Made by a program: the position numbers and the translations under genes. Under the pieces are notes generated by a model, which worked only from the letters and a program-made list of their open reading frames with translations, was not told where the DNA came from and searched no databases. 64,000 nt of DNA from Tritrichomonas musculus (lineage: Eukaryota; Parabasalia; Tritrichomonadida; Tritrichomonadidae): assembly GCA_039105265.1 (NCBI GenBank), contig JAPFFF010000007.1:186001-250000 (forward strand), given 5' to 3'. Shown here piece by piece: positions 23,149 through 31,963 of the stretch; the stretch's first letter is position 1; each line of letters starts with the position of its first letter.

Positions 23149-23369
23149 ATATTGTTCTATCACTATTTATAATAAATATATATCATATCTATCAGTTATA
23201 AAGCTTCTCTCGCTTCTCTCTTTAATTTCATAAGGAAAATCTCTTGATTTTTCTATTTCAATAAAAATTTGGTTTCGTTCTCTTAAAAAGTTGATAAGAG
23301 ATTGAAAAAATAAAAATTTTTATGATATAACTTTTTCATAAAAATGTAGCAAATTTGAAAAACGTTCAA
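23149..23369. other. Intergenic spacer
   Basis: 221 bp between two genes on the same strand. Pyrimidine-rich repeats of cttctctcg near 23208-23220. No gene. Confidence 0.4.
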
Positions 23370-23978
23370 ATGACACACCTTCCTTCGAAACCATCAGGAA
23401 AAACTTCAACTGGCTTATCTAAAGAAACCGACGCTTTTTTAGCAAAACTAATGAAACAAAATGGGATGTCTCAAAGAAAACAAAAAGAAATGATTCAACA
23501 AATCCAAACCCAAGGATCACTTCCCAAACCTGAAAAGCCTAAACCATACAAATACAACATGAAACCAAAACCAGAGCAAAAGGTATTTACAAAAGCACGT
23601 GTTGGCCAACGTCCTCTTGTTAAACAAGAAGAACAAATTATTGAAGAGACAAACTTTTATGAACCTGAGCTAGCACCAAGTGTTCCATTAGGGCCTTCAA
23701 TGGAAGAAAAGAAAAATCACCTTGTGACAAAAATGTGGGGCGTTGATGAAGAAGCAGAGAGAAAGAAAATTGAAGAGCAAAGAGCTGCTCTTGCAGATCT
23801 ACCTGATTTTACAATGGAAGATCAAATTATTGATGAAATTAAAGGTAGAACTGATTGGCTTGAAGAAATGCATGAATTAGGTGTTCATGATCATGATGGT
23901 GAAACTTTAAGGCAAATTGATCAAAGAATGGATGAGCTCAAAGTCATCAGGAAAAAGAAAGGAAGCCAGCAGGAATAA
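23370..23978 (+). CDS. UPF0193 (EVG1/C22orf23) family protein
   Basis: 202 residues from ATG at 23370; a TTG five codons upstream is an unlikely start. It matches the plan of UPF0193 proteins. An N-terminal block LSKETDAFLAKLMKQNGMSQ plus KQKEMIQQIQTQGSLP corresponds to the family's ETHALLK...KLTNFQQR...LP block. A proline-rich middle follows, then a C-terminal block IIDEIKGRTDWLEEMHELG with a helix EISQKL-like in the family and RQIDQRMDELKVI here. The molecular role of the family is not established; its members are found mainly in organisms with cilia or flagella. That fits a flagellate host but is inference. Mostly charged, predicted disordered with helices; no membrane segment. Confidence 0.8.
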   Translation: MTHLPSKPSGKTSTGLSKETDAFLAKLMKQNGMSQRKQKEMIQQIQTQGSLPKPEKPKPYKYNMKPKPEQKVFTKARVGQRPLVKQEEQIIEETNFYEPELAPSVPLGPSMEEKKNHLVTKMWGVDEEAERKKIEEQRAALADLPDFTMEDQIIDEIKGRTDWLEEMHELGVHDHDGETLRQIDQRMDELKVIRKKKGSQQE

Positions 23979-24430
23979 ATATTTGCATATAACCTTTTTG
24001 TGGAAAGAAAAAGGTTTGATAATGTTTGATTATTGATTTTTTTTATATAAAAAGAATTTTTTTAAATATTAATTTACTGTTTTTTATTTGACAATACTAT
24101 AAATCTGCTAAGGTTTGATTTTCTTCTTAATATTAATTATGGACATAGTAATCTTTAGTTTCTACTTTATATTGATTTTAAGAATATATAATGCATATAT
24201 TTTGCCTAAAATCACTAAAGCATAAGAGTTCTCAATGGTGTGATAAACTTTGTATTTCGAGTGGTAATATCTAAATGAATACCCTGCTACTTAATTATGA
24301 TGGTAAAGTTTGAATAATAAAAGCTTAAACATAATTGGCTCTATAAAAAAAAATGATTGATAAGCACACTTTATGATGTTTCTTTATTAATATACATATT
24401 TAAAAAATAAAAACAGAAAAATAATATACA
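23979..24430. other. Convergent intergenic, no gene
   Basis: 452 bp AT-rich between two facing 3' ends. Nothing recognisable. Confidence 0.5.
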
Positions 24431-25528
24431 TTAAGGTGGTAAAGGACTGCCATCACTTAAAGAGTTCTGAACTTCTGATATTTCTGCATCAAATGCGCCT
24501 GAAGAAAATGATGAGCACAAAGGAGGAGGGGAATTATTAAATTCATTTGATATTGAGGTAGTTTGTAAACGGTAAAGCCATTTATCTCTATTTTCTTGTG
24601 AAGATGCTCTTAAAAATATTCTATGCCGTTCTTTTGATGGTATAGGTCCAGAGGGTGTAAATTTTGTATAATTAATTAGTTGGTCATCGCGGCCTGAAAT
24701 TATGATTTCTCGCTCTTTTTCGGATAAAATTTGTACAGATGTTAATTGAATCGCTGAAATTGGCTTTGCAAGCGACTTTGGTGTATCATCTCTAAAAATA
24801 TATAACGCGTCATTTGCTAAAATAAAAAAGAAACGTCTGTAAATAGATTTCCATGTATCATTTTTTTTCGATAAAAATCCTTTAAGTCGTGGTGTCTTGA
24901 TGTCAGTTGTTTCCTCAACTGATCTTTTAAAAACATATGGGTTATCTTTGATTTCATTATAAATTGATTTCAGGAAACTATCAGGTATATCATTTAATTC
25001 ATTAGAATATCGAATATTTTCTATAAATGAAGCTAGAGACATTTTATGTGCCACTGCTGGATTGTGCAAATCGCTATTTAAAAGTGTTGTAGCATATGCT
25101 AAAATATAAACTTGATCACTATTCATTCCGCAATCAGGATTTTGCTCAACGTATATTGCTGAAATTGCTTGCAAAATTCTGTCTATTTGTTCACCTTCAG
25201 GTGGAAGATGTAATGAGGTTGAAAATGCAGATCTAAGTCCTTCGACAAAAGGGAAATGCATATCAACTTCGCGAAAAAAGTAATAAAGCGTTTCTTCGTT
25301 TTTCTTTTTTGATAAATATTCGCCTATACTCGTTCCATTTAAACCTGGGACAATATGAAATATATGAGCTACATTTTTAGGCGTTATTGGCAGAGAAAAA
25401 ACATTGCACAATAGAGGAACGCCATCACTTGGATTTCGGTTAAATTCGTACACAGCTGGCTGCATTTTATCTTCAAGTTGGATTTGACGTGCAATTGATG
25501 AAGGAACAGAAGTGAAATTTAGAGACAT
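24431..25528 (-). CDS. Arf guanine-nucleotide exchange factor, Sec7-PH (cytohesin-like)
   Basis: 365 residues from ATG at 25528; a TTG ten codons upstream is less likely. Residues about 20-190 are a Sec7 domain. LHLPPEGEQIDRILQ aligns with the family motif FRLPGEAQKIDR, with the catalytic glutamate finger at E111. YILAYATTLLNSDLHNP matches the hydrophobic-groove motif of Sec7 domains. Residues about 205-335 are a PH domain beginning KGFLSKKNDTWKSIYRRFFF and ending NRDKWLYRLQ. This is the cytohesin/ARNO layout without the N-terminal coiled coil. It should load GTP on Arf at membranes marked by phosphoinositides through the PH domain. It lies 600 bp from an Arl GTPase gene on the same strand, but no operon is implied. 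Confidence 0.92.
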   Translation of the reverse strand: MSLNFTSVPSSIARQIQLEDKMQPAVYEFNRNPSDGVPLLCNVFSLPITPKNVAHIFHIVPGLNGTSIGEYLSKKKNEETLYYFFREVDMHFPFVEGLRSAFSTSLHLPPEGEQIDRILQAISAIYVEQNPDCGMNSDQVYILAYATTLLNSDLHNPAVAHKMSLASFIENIRYSNELNDIPDSFLKSIYNEIKDNPYVFKRSVEETTDIKTPRLKGFLSKKNDTWKSIYRRFFFILANDALYIFRDDTPKSLAKPISAIQLTSVQILSEKEREIIISGRDDQLINYTKFTPSGPIPSKERHRIFLRASSQENRDKWLYRLQTTSISNEFNNSPPPLCSSFSSGAFDAEISEVQNSLSDGSPLPP

Positions 25529-26135
25529 AACAATTAAAATTTTTATTGTACATTTCAAAATTTTTTATTCAAATTTGATTTAATTATTTTGAAAAAATCA
25601 TCTACATTTTTTTCAAAACAAAATAAAAATTTTATAAATAATCTGTCTGATAAATTATAAATGGCAAAAATCGAACATGGTATAAGAATTGAATATCGAT
25701 GAATTTTTCAGAAATATATAAACAAAATATAAATATGATAAAATATTGAAAATAAATATTTCTTTTGGCTGTATTAATGTAATTATAATTTTTTGATATG
25801 AGATTAACTTTATATTTTCAGTAAAAATACTGAAATTTGTAAATTTATTGATGTTTTCATAATTTAATTTTGAATAGTTATGAGTTAAAAGAATTGAGAG
25901 AATAAATATCGTTTACGTTTTAATGGTATGAGGGTGATATCTTCTATATTTTTATATTAACATGTGTATAAGAACAAATAATTGGTAATTGACTTCCATT
26001 TCTCATTTAAAGTGAATGAATAAATATATTAATATTGAAATAATAAAAATATTAATAAATATGCATCGAAAGATCAATTTATGAGTAAAAGTTGTTGATT
26101 ATAACACTTGATTATGATGGAGCATAAAAAATTGT
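25529..26135. other. Intergenic, no gene
   Basis: 607 bp of AT-rich DNA containing the promoter of the Sec7-PH gene and the 3' end of the Arl gene. No coding signal. Confidence 0.5.
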
Positions 26136-26686
26136 TTAAGCAAGAGTTTTCTGCAGCCATTGGAGAGCATTATCCAATCCTGCTTTTGTGACAGCCGAGC
26201 AACCTTGGATTTGCCAATTTCTGTTTCGTATTTCATGCAATCCGAGTTCTATAGTAATTTCATCAGGTTGTTTTGCAGTTGCAAGATCCTGTTTATTTGC
26301 AAGAATAAGAAGAGGCACGCCAGCTAATTTTTCCTCGTCAAGAAGAGCTGAAAGTTCATACCCTGTTTCTTCCAAACGTCTAGTGTCAGAACTATCAATT
26401 ACCCATACAATTCCATTTACTTGATCATAATAATTTGCCCAATATGCTCTAAGAGCTTTCTGTCCGCCTATATCCCATATAGTAAATTCAATGTTGTTAG
26501 TGTTTATCTGTTTTACATTGAATCCTCTTGTCGGAGCAATTGTTGTTGGATTTTCTTCACTTAACGCATGCAGAATTGTGGTTTTTCCAGCATTATCTAG
26601 TCCAAGAAATCTGTCAGGTTAGAAAAATAAAAAAAAATTAAAAAATACAATAATCTTCGTTTAGTTTTGCTATGATTACCTCCCAT
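26136..26686 (-). CDS. Arl3-like Arf-family GTPase, two exons
   Basis: Exon 1 is 26649-26686 and exon 2 is 26136-26610, joined across a 38-nt intron to give 170 residues. The N-terminus is MGGNHSKTKRR, with glycine 2 suitable for myristoylation. Motifs: G1 FLGLDNAGKTT, G2 region TRGFNV, G3 WDIGGQ with the catalytic Gln present, G4 NKQDL, G5 CSAV. The phrases EETGYELSALLDEEKLAGVPLLILANKQDL and HEIRNRNWQIQGCSA track Arl3 and Arl2 closely. Arl3 acts in release of lipidated cargo and in flagella; that role here is by family. Exon 2 alone lacks a start and the P-loop lysine would be lost, so the intron reading is well supported. Confidence 0.88.
26611..26648 (-). other. 38-nt spliceosomal intron in the Arl gene
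   Basis: On the coding strand the intron starts GTATTTTTTAA and ends TTCTAACCTGACAG. The CTAAC branch-like motif lies only a few bases before AG, as in the fused branch/acceptor motif known from trichomonad introns (ACTAACACACAG in Trichomonas vaginalis). Removal restores RRLLFLGLDNAGKTT across the junction in phase 2. Left unspliced, the frame runs into a TAG. Confidence 0.85.
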
Positions 26687-27018
26687 AAATTTCTAAATGC
26701 AAATTGAATGCAAAATAATCGATAATACGTTTTCAAAAAAATCGGAATCAAATTTTCGGAATCTTATATCCTTTGAAACAATATAAAATTTAACGAAATT
26801 GTATTCTAATTTTTTAAATATTTAAATACTTTTTAAACTTAATAGAATAGAATAGAGTGAAATCCCTTCATAACAAAAGTTAAACATATCGCATGAAATC
26901 ATAAATTTTGGGCAAAAATGAGTATTAATGCAGTATTTCATTTTAAAAGCAATGATATATATTAGTAATATGCTCATCATTTCAAAACAAATAATAAATT
27001 ATTATTAATAAATATTAT
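26687..27018. other. Intergenic, no gene
   Basis: 332 bp AT-rich between two genes on the same strand. Confidence 0.5.
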
Positions 27019-27639
27019 TTAGCAATTACAACTTTGTTTTTCTTGTGGGGGTGGTGGAACTGCAATATCTGCGACCATATCCATATCATCAGGAGTGCTT
27101 TGTGGTTCAAGTAATAGAAGCTGTCTTGCAAGGTCTTCAAATAACTCTCTGACACCTTGACCAGTCAAAGCAGAAGTATCTTTAATAAATTCAAGACCAT
27201 TTTGGAATGAGAAATCGGTAGCTTCCTCTTTTGAAACTTGCCTCTTCTCTTCAAGGTCCATTTTATTTGCAGCTGCAACAATAATGGATGATGGTTGGCT
27301 TTTTTCACGAAATTCTTCGATCCAATCGATTGATGAGGTAAAAGAATTTTTGTTTGTTATATCAAAAACAATAATAGCTGCTCTTGCATCTCTGAAATAC
27401 ATAGGTGCAAGAGATCGATATTTTTCTGAGCCACCTGTATCCCAAATTTCAAGTCTTATTTCCTGGTCATCAACTGTGATAGTTTTATTAATGAAAATTG
27501 CGCCGATTGTTGCTTCAGAATTTGATGAAAACTTATCGTGGATAAAACGATTGACTAAGGAAGTTTTCCCTGTGGATGCTTCGCCAATGAGAACAATTTT
27601 TTCACTTCGGATTTTAGATGCGCCTGTGGATTGTCGCAT
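27019..27639 (-). CDS. Rab5/Rab22-group GTPase with altered switch II
   Basis: 206 residues, ATG at 27637-27639. G1 is GEASTGKTS (19-27), the effector loop SEATIGAIFI is Rab5-like, G4 is NKMD (125-128) and G5 is TSALTG. YRSLAPMYFRDARAAIIVFDIT also follows Rab5/22 (usual YHSLAPMYYRGAQAAI). The tail ends CNC, a double-geranylgeranyl site of the CxC type, so it is membrane-anchored. G3 reads WDTGGSEKY instead of WDTAGQERY. The catalytic glutamine is a serine (residue 71) and the alanine is a glycine, which should lower intrinsic GTP hydrolysis. Probable role: an endosomal Rab. Confidence 0.92.
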   Translation of the reverse strand: MRQSTGASKIRSEKIVLIGEASTGKTSLVNRFIHDKFSSNSEATIGAIFINKTITVDDQEIRLEIWDTGGSEKYRSLAPMYFRDARAAIIVFDITNKNSFTSSIDWIEEFREKSQPSSIIVAAANKMDLEEKRQVSKEEATDFSFQNGLEFIKDTSALTGQGVRELFEDLARQLLLLEPQSTPDDMDMVADIAVPPPPQEKQSCNC

Positions 27640-28107
27640 GATAAAAATGATAGATTAATTTTTAAAATTGGCCTATTGAAAAAAAAAAGAATAATATTTT
27701 ATTCGTATCTTATTAAGTTGTAAATAAATATTTAAATAAACTAACTCTTTCATTTAAATAAATTTTCGATAGCATAGGATATAAATTTCTAGTGAGTTTT
27801 AATTTTGATTCTAAAGATACGCAAGTTTCAAATTTCGAACTTTACTATAATTCAAATGTGAATAGAAAAAAATTAATTTTTTCATTGAATTGTTTTATCG
27901 GCCAAATAACGTGTTTGCCAAAAGATATTATGAAATATCTGTTCAATGAAAGATTAAATGCTTTGATTATTTATTTTTCAGGTATATTGATTATATGATA
28001 ATCAATTACACAACTTTTTAACAAAATAAGAATGATAATTATTATTTCATTCAATAAACTGACAAAAGCATAGCTGAGCTGAAAAAAAAGAATATACATG
28101 ATTTACT
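27640..28107. other. Intergenic, no gene
   Basis: 468 bp. An open plus-strand frame at 27792-27998 lacks an ATG start and family resemblance and is probably noise. Confidence 0.45.
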
Positions 28108-29134
28108 TTAGACAGTTGATAAGTATAAAGTTTGATCGTTAATGTTTTTCCAGGGATTCTTAATTGCATTAACGGCAGCGTCAACAAAATCAGCTGTAAT
28201 TCGCTCATCATTGAGTTTTTCTGCCTTTTCAAGCTCTTTTTTCTGTTTACTCTTTAAACCTTTAGGTGGAAAATTAGGAATGTTATCCTTCTGTTTTTCT
28301 TCCATATCTTTAATTTCGTTTTTGACAAGAGTTGTAATAATTGGAAGTAAGTTTGATTTCATTTCTATTGCATGAACAATGAAAGGTTTTTCTTCAATAA
28401 CACGCAAAACATCTCCTGGTCTGTCTTGAAGTAGAACTGCTAGGGTTTCACGAGTTTCATTATTAAGAGCAGCAATCAAAGGTTCTGTCCCTTCAGGAAG
28501 AGGATTTGCCCCATGGATAAGAAGCATTTTTGCACATTCGGCAGAACCGTTATAGACAGCAATTGACAAAAGAGATCTCCTTCTCATTCTAGGGTCTTCA
28601 TTTGCGTCATCAACGATCAATGCATTTGGATCTGCTTTAAAATCTAATAACAATTTCATTGCTCTAAGATCTTGCTTCCTAACAGCAAAGAAAAGGGGTG
28701 TTCTATAAATGTTAAAAAAAAAACAGTGTATTTGTCTGGGATGTCAGGGTCTGCATGTGCCTGAAGAAGAGTCGCAGCAAGTGGTAGAAATCCCTTAAAT
28801 ATTGCATAATGCAATGGGGTAAAATTATTTACATCTTGAATATTAACATTACAGCCTTGTTTAATAGAAGAAAGTAACGCTGGATAATCATTATTTTCGA
28901 TGCAATAAACAAGAAGACCTTTATAAAATTTAAAAAATAACTCCATAAAAAAATAAAATAAAACTTCATAAAATATGGTGAATAAAACTGAATCATAAAA
29001 AAAATTAAACAAATTGTATAATTTTTATCTTCCAAATTCTCTAGCTTTGTAAGAAAATCTTTATAATTTCCGAGTTGCAAAGTTTGAATGATTTCATTGA
29101 AAATCTCACGAGAATCTTGGCTTCGAGTTGCCAT
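28108..29134 (-). CDS. Ankyrin-repeat protein with short intron(s)
   Basis: Exon 1 (29011-29134) starts MATRSQDSREIFNEIIQTLQ. A likely intron (28919-29010, GT...AG, 92 nt) joins it to LLVYCIENNDYPALLSSIKQ. Ankyrin repeats follow: NVNIQDVNNFTPLHYAIFKG, then HADPDIPDKY, then TPLFFAVRKQDLRAMKLLLD, then SLLSIAVYNGSAECAKMLLIHGA. The last 100 residues are charged (KGLKSKQKKELEKAEKLNDE). A second discontinuity near 28703-28724 looks like another tiny intron (GT, T tract, TAACATTTATAG). Its removal leaves the frame off by one, so the exact joint is unresolved. Function unknown; ankyrin repeats bind proteins. Confidence 0.7.
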
Positions 29135-29267
29135 TGATAATATAAAAAATAGACCGTTAAATACTGATTTGATAATAATGTGGTTATATTTTACGTTTTG
29201 AATAAAATGAAAATTTAACTGATAAAACGATTTTTAAAACTTTTTCTTTTTTTTTGAAAAAGTTTCA
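29135..29267. promoter_or_regulatory. Divergent 133-bp 5' region
   Basis: The ankyrin and coiled-coil genes start back to back, so both core promoters fit in 133 bp. AT-rich, with no motif that I can name. Confidence 0.4.
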
Positions 29268-30314
29268 ATGTCTATAAAATCAAAGCTCTCTCTTCATTTT
29301 CGCTCCGATTCAGGAAGCGAGAAAATACCAATTGAAAAACTTGAACAATATAAAAAAAGTATTGTTCAATGTGCGAATATATTGGAAGACCCTTTATTAT
29401 CTGAGTCACCTCAAAAAATTGTTGATATTATTCGAAAAAAGCTAATTGAACAAGTTACAAAGCGTGCCCGAGTTAAATCTTCTTTGGAAAACATTCAACA
29501 AATTTCTTCAGACTCATCTTCACTAACTTTATCTGATATACAAATCCAAATTGCTCATAAAAAAGAAGAACTGCTAAAACTTAAAGACACAATCAAAGAA
29601 ATCGAAATATCAAATCAAAAAATCAAGGAAGATTTAAAAAGCATGAAAGAATTCAACCATATGAAAAACGAACTTGGTGAATATTTATCTCAATCGTCAT
29701 CATTAGATGATCAAATTAAAGATTCAGAAGAGATATTTTCAAAGCTCAGATCTGAAGAATTAAATCTCAAAGGAGTTTTATCAAAAAATGAAAAATCTGG
29801 AATTGCAAAAGAATTAGCAGAAGAACAATTTAAAAGATTAAATATTCAGACAGCCATTGATTCTTTACGTGCCGAGGAAGAAAAAAAAATTCATGCTAGA
29901 CATTTATATTTAAATCAGAAAAAAATCTGTCTTTCTACGCAATTAAAAGAATTACGCCAAAAGAAAAGTGATATCCTCCGCGAAGCTGGGAAAATTCAAC
30001 ATTTAGAAGAAGAAATTGAAAGGCTTTCATCGCTAATTTCAAGTGAAGACAAAAGAAATCGAATTAAAAAATCTCAAAATATACCGTCAAATCAGCAAGT
30101 TGTCTCAAAGGCATTAAATAAAGAACGAATTGGGCGTTTAATTAGCCTCCTTTTTAGAGATGGTTTGAACCAGACAGTAATCGAGAACTTAGCCGAGGAA
30201 TTGTCTTGGTCTAAAAAGCAGACAGATGATTTCATCCAAATTGCGCAAGGTACTCAAGAAGGAGGAATTGGGGCAATGTGGGTTGACTGGCTTAATAAGC
30301 TTGTTACAGAATAA
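29268..30314 (+). CDS. Coiled-coil protein of unknown function
   Basis: 348 residues, ATG at 29268. Residues about 85-260 are a continuous heptad-rich coiled coil dense in Glu, Lys and Leu (AHKKEELLKLKDTIKEIEIS and QLKELRQKKSDILREAGKIQ). The C-terminal 70 residues form a compact, non-coiled region (ERIGRLISLLFRDGLNQTVI, then MWVDWLNKL). No recognised domain. A cytoskeletal or golgin-like role is possible but unsupported. Confidence 0.75.
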   Translation: MSIKSKLSLHFRSDSGSEKIPIEKLEQYKKSIVQCANILEDPLLSESPQKIVDIIRKKLIEQVTKRARVKSSLENIQQISSDSSSLTLSDIQIQIAHKKEELLKLKDTIKEIEISNQKIKEDLKSMKEFNHMKNELGEYLSQSSSLDDQIKDSEEIFSKLRSEELNLKGVLSKNEKSGIAKELAEEQFKRLNIQTAIDSLRAEEEKKIHARHLYLNQKKICLSTQLKELRQKKSDILREAGKIQHLEEEIERLSSLISSEDKRNRIKKSQNIPSNQQVVSKALNKERIGRLISLLFRDGLNQTVIENLAEELSWSKKQTDDFIQIAQGTQEGGIGAMWVDWLNKLVTE

Positions 30315-30516
30315 TAATGTTATTTTTTCTTGTACTTATTAATAGATATGTGTAAAAATTATATTAGTATACTACAATTTGCAAAATTTATAATCGTTTG
30401 TTTTTAAATAGGGTATATAATGATCTTTTCTTAATAATTTGAATTGTATCTTTAATTCTGATTCATTAATAAATAAAGCTAAAATAATGATAATTAAACA
30501 TTCCAAAAATTTTTAT
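30315..30516. other. Convergent intergenic
   Basis: About 200 bp AT-rich. No gene. Confidence 0.4.
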
Positions 30517-31125
30517 TTATTTAAGTGTTACTGGTTTAGCAGCGGGACCATTTTTGGCTGCATACTTAGATATATCTTTACCATGACGAAGATCATTGAA
30601 AATCATTTCTATCTTAGCTTCATCGAGGTCTTGATAATAAACGTCATCAATAATAAGAATTGGAGCATTTGCACATGCACCAAGACATTCAACTTCATGA
30701 AGATCAAACATTCCATCTTTAGAGCCTCCATTTTTGAAAGTTCCGTTGCAAGCATGTTCAATAGCGCTCTTAATTGAATCAGATTTGTGCATAAAGCAAG
30801 AAAGACCGTTGCAACGCTCAACAACATGCTTTCTTGGTTGTTTGAAACGGAACATTGAATAAAATGTTGCTGTTTCATGAACACGACCAGGTGGAGAATC
30901 TGTCAATTTTGCAACAGCGTTGATAACACCGCGATTGATGAATCCTCCATTTTGTTCCTGTCCAAGATGTAAAAGTGGAAGAATTGCGCAACGTTTTCTA
31001 TCGGGAGGATATCTTGAGAAAATTTTCTCAACTTGATCTTTGTCCTTAAACTCAAAGTTTCCATTGAGAAGGGTTGCTTTTGGAATAACTGTTGAGAAAA
31101 ATTTTGCGGTGTAGGAAGTAAGCAT
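30517..31125 (-). CDS. Complex I 24 kDa subunit homologue (NuoE/NDUFV2), probably hydrogenosomal
   Basis: 202 residues, ATG at 31123-31125. The start MLTSYTAKFFST resembles hydrogenosomal leaders. The body is a thioredoxin-like [2Fe-2S] protein: ILPLLHLGQEQNGGFI, TATFYSMFRFKQP, VERCNGLSCF (C105, C110) and VECLGACANAP (C147, C151) give the full C-x4-C and C-x3-C ligand set. In trichomonads the 24 and 51 kDa proteins form a two-subunit NADH dehydrogenase in hydrogenosomes that passes electrons to ferredoxin. The 51 kDa partner is not in this window. One of the clearest clues to the organism. Confidence 0.95.
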   Translation of the reverse strand: MLTSYTAKFFSTVIPKATLLNGNFEFKDKDQVEKIFSRYPPDRKRCAILPLLHLGQEQNGGFINRGVINAVAKLTDSPPGRVHETATFYSMFRFKQPRKHVVERCNGLSCFMHKSDSIKSAIEHACNGTFKNGGSKDGMFDLHEVECLGACANAPILIIDDVYYQDLDEAKIEMIFNDLRHGKDISKYAAKNGPAAKPVTLK

Positions 31126-31568
31126 TTAATAGTGCCACTTTTCTTTTTTTAATCTGTGACCAATTAGCTCTCAAATATCAAATTTCAATGAAAAAAAATT
31201 CTTTGAATGAGATGTTAGAGTTTATTTGTATTCCAGAAATTAGCATCAATAACATAAGTATAATTTCGAAATTCGAATTTATTAATTAATTAAAATTATT
31301 AATTAATCTTGATGCAGATTATCAATGAGTATAAGAAAAGCATATGAAATATGAAAAATTGTCTGAACTTTATTATATGATTAAATTCATTGTATTTTAT
31401 TCCATATTTATAAAAAATTTATTTTATTTTTATTAAGATATTTTTATTTTAATATAAAATAATTATCAGATTATATTTGGTCATTTTTTCAAAGAATTGT
31501 AAGAGAGATTGAGCCACAGCTTTTTGAGAGAACTAATAGAAAAAATAAGAAGACAATGTAGAATAATA
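31126..31568. other. AT-rich stretch before the repeat block
   Basis: Holds the promoter of the NuoE-type gene; nothing else recognisable. Confidence 0.45.
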
Positions 31569-31957
31569 CAGTAAGGTTTCAAAAATGGAAAAAGTTTCAA
31601 AATAGAAAAACCGACTTTTTGAGAAAAAAAATTTCATTAATAAAAATGAAAGAAATAAAGAAATAGAGAGAAAATCTTGTTTAAACCCACCATTTTAGAA
31701 ATAATATTTCCATTATTAAGTTTATCACACAGCTGTTTGCGACATTATATTCATCAAATAGTGTTTTCCCATATCTATATGAAAAAAAGAGCATCATTCA
31801 AAAAGTGGATTTTCGATTTTTGTAACACGATAAAGGAAAATCCGAATATGAATCAAATTCGTTATTTTGACTTTTATTTTAAATTCATTTTAATCGTTTT
31901 CTATGAAAAAGTAGATTTTCCTCTTTTGAGACGTTTTGGAATTTTACAACCTTACTG
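31569..31957. mobile_element. 389-bp TA-flanked inverted-repeat element
   Basis: The left end CAGTAAGGTTTCAAAAATGG and the reverse complement of the right end CAGTAAGGTTGTAAAATTCC match at the outer 10 bases and in much of the next 30. TA flanks both sides (31567-31568, 31958-31959). An open frame crosses the element but has no family resemblance. Probably a Tc1/mariner-type MITE. Confidence 0.6.
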
Positions 31958-31963
31958 TATTAA

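Noticed and set aside
25529-25558. Ten-residue extension of the Sec7-PH protein
   Set aside because: TTG start, AT-rich; ATG at 25528 is the better start and does not cut the Sec7 domain.
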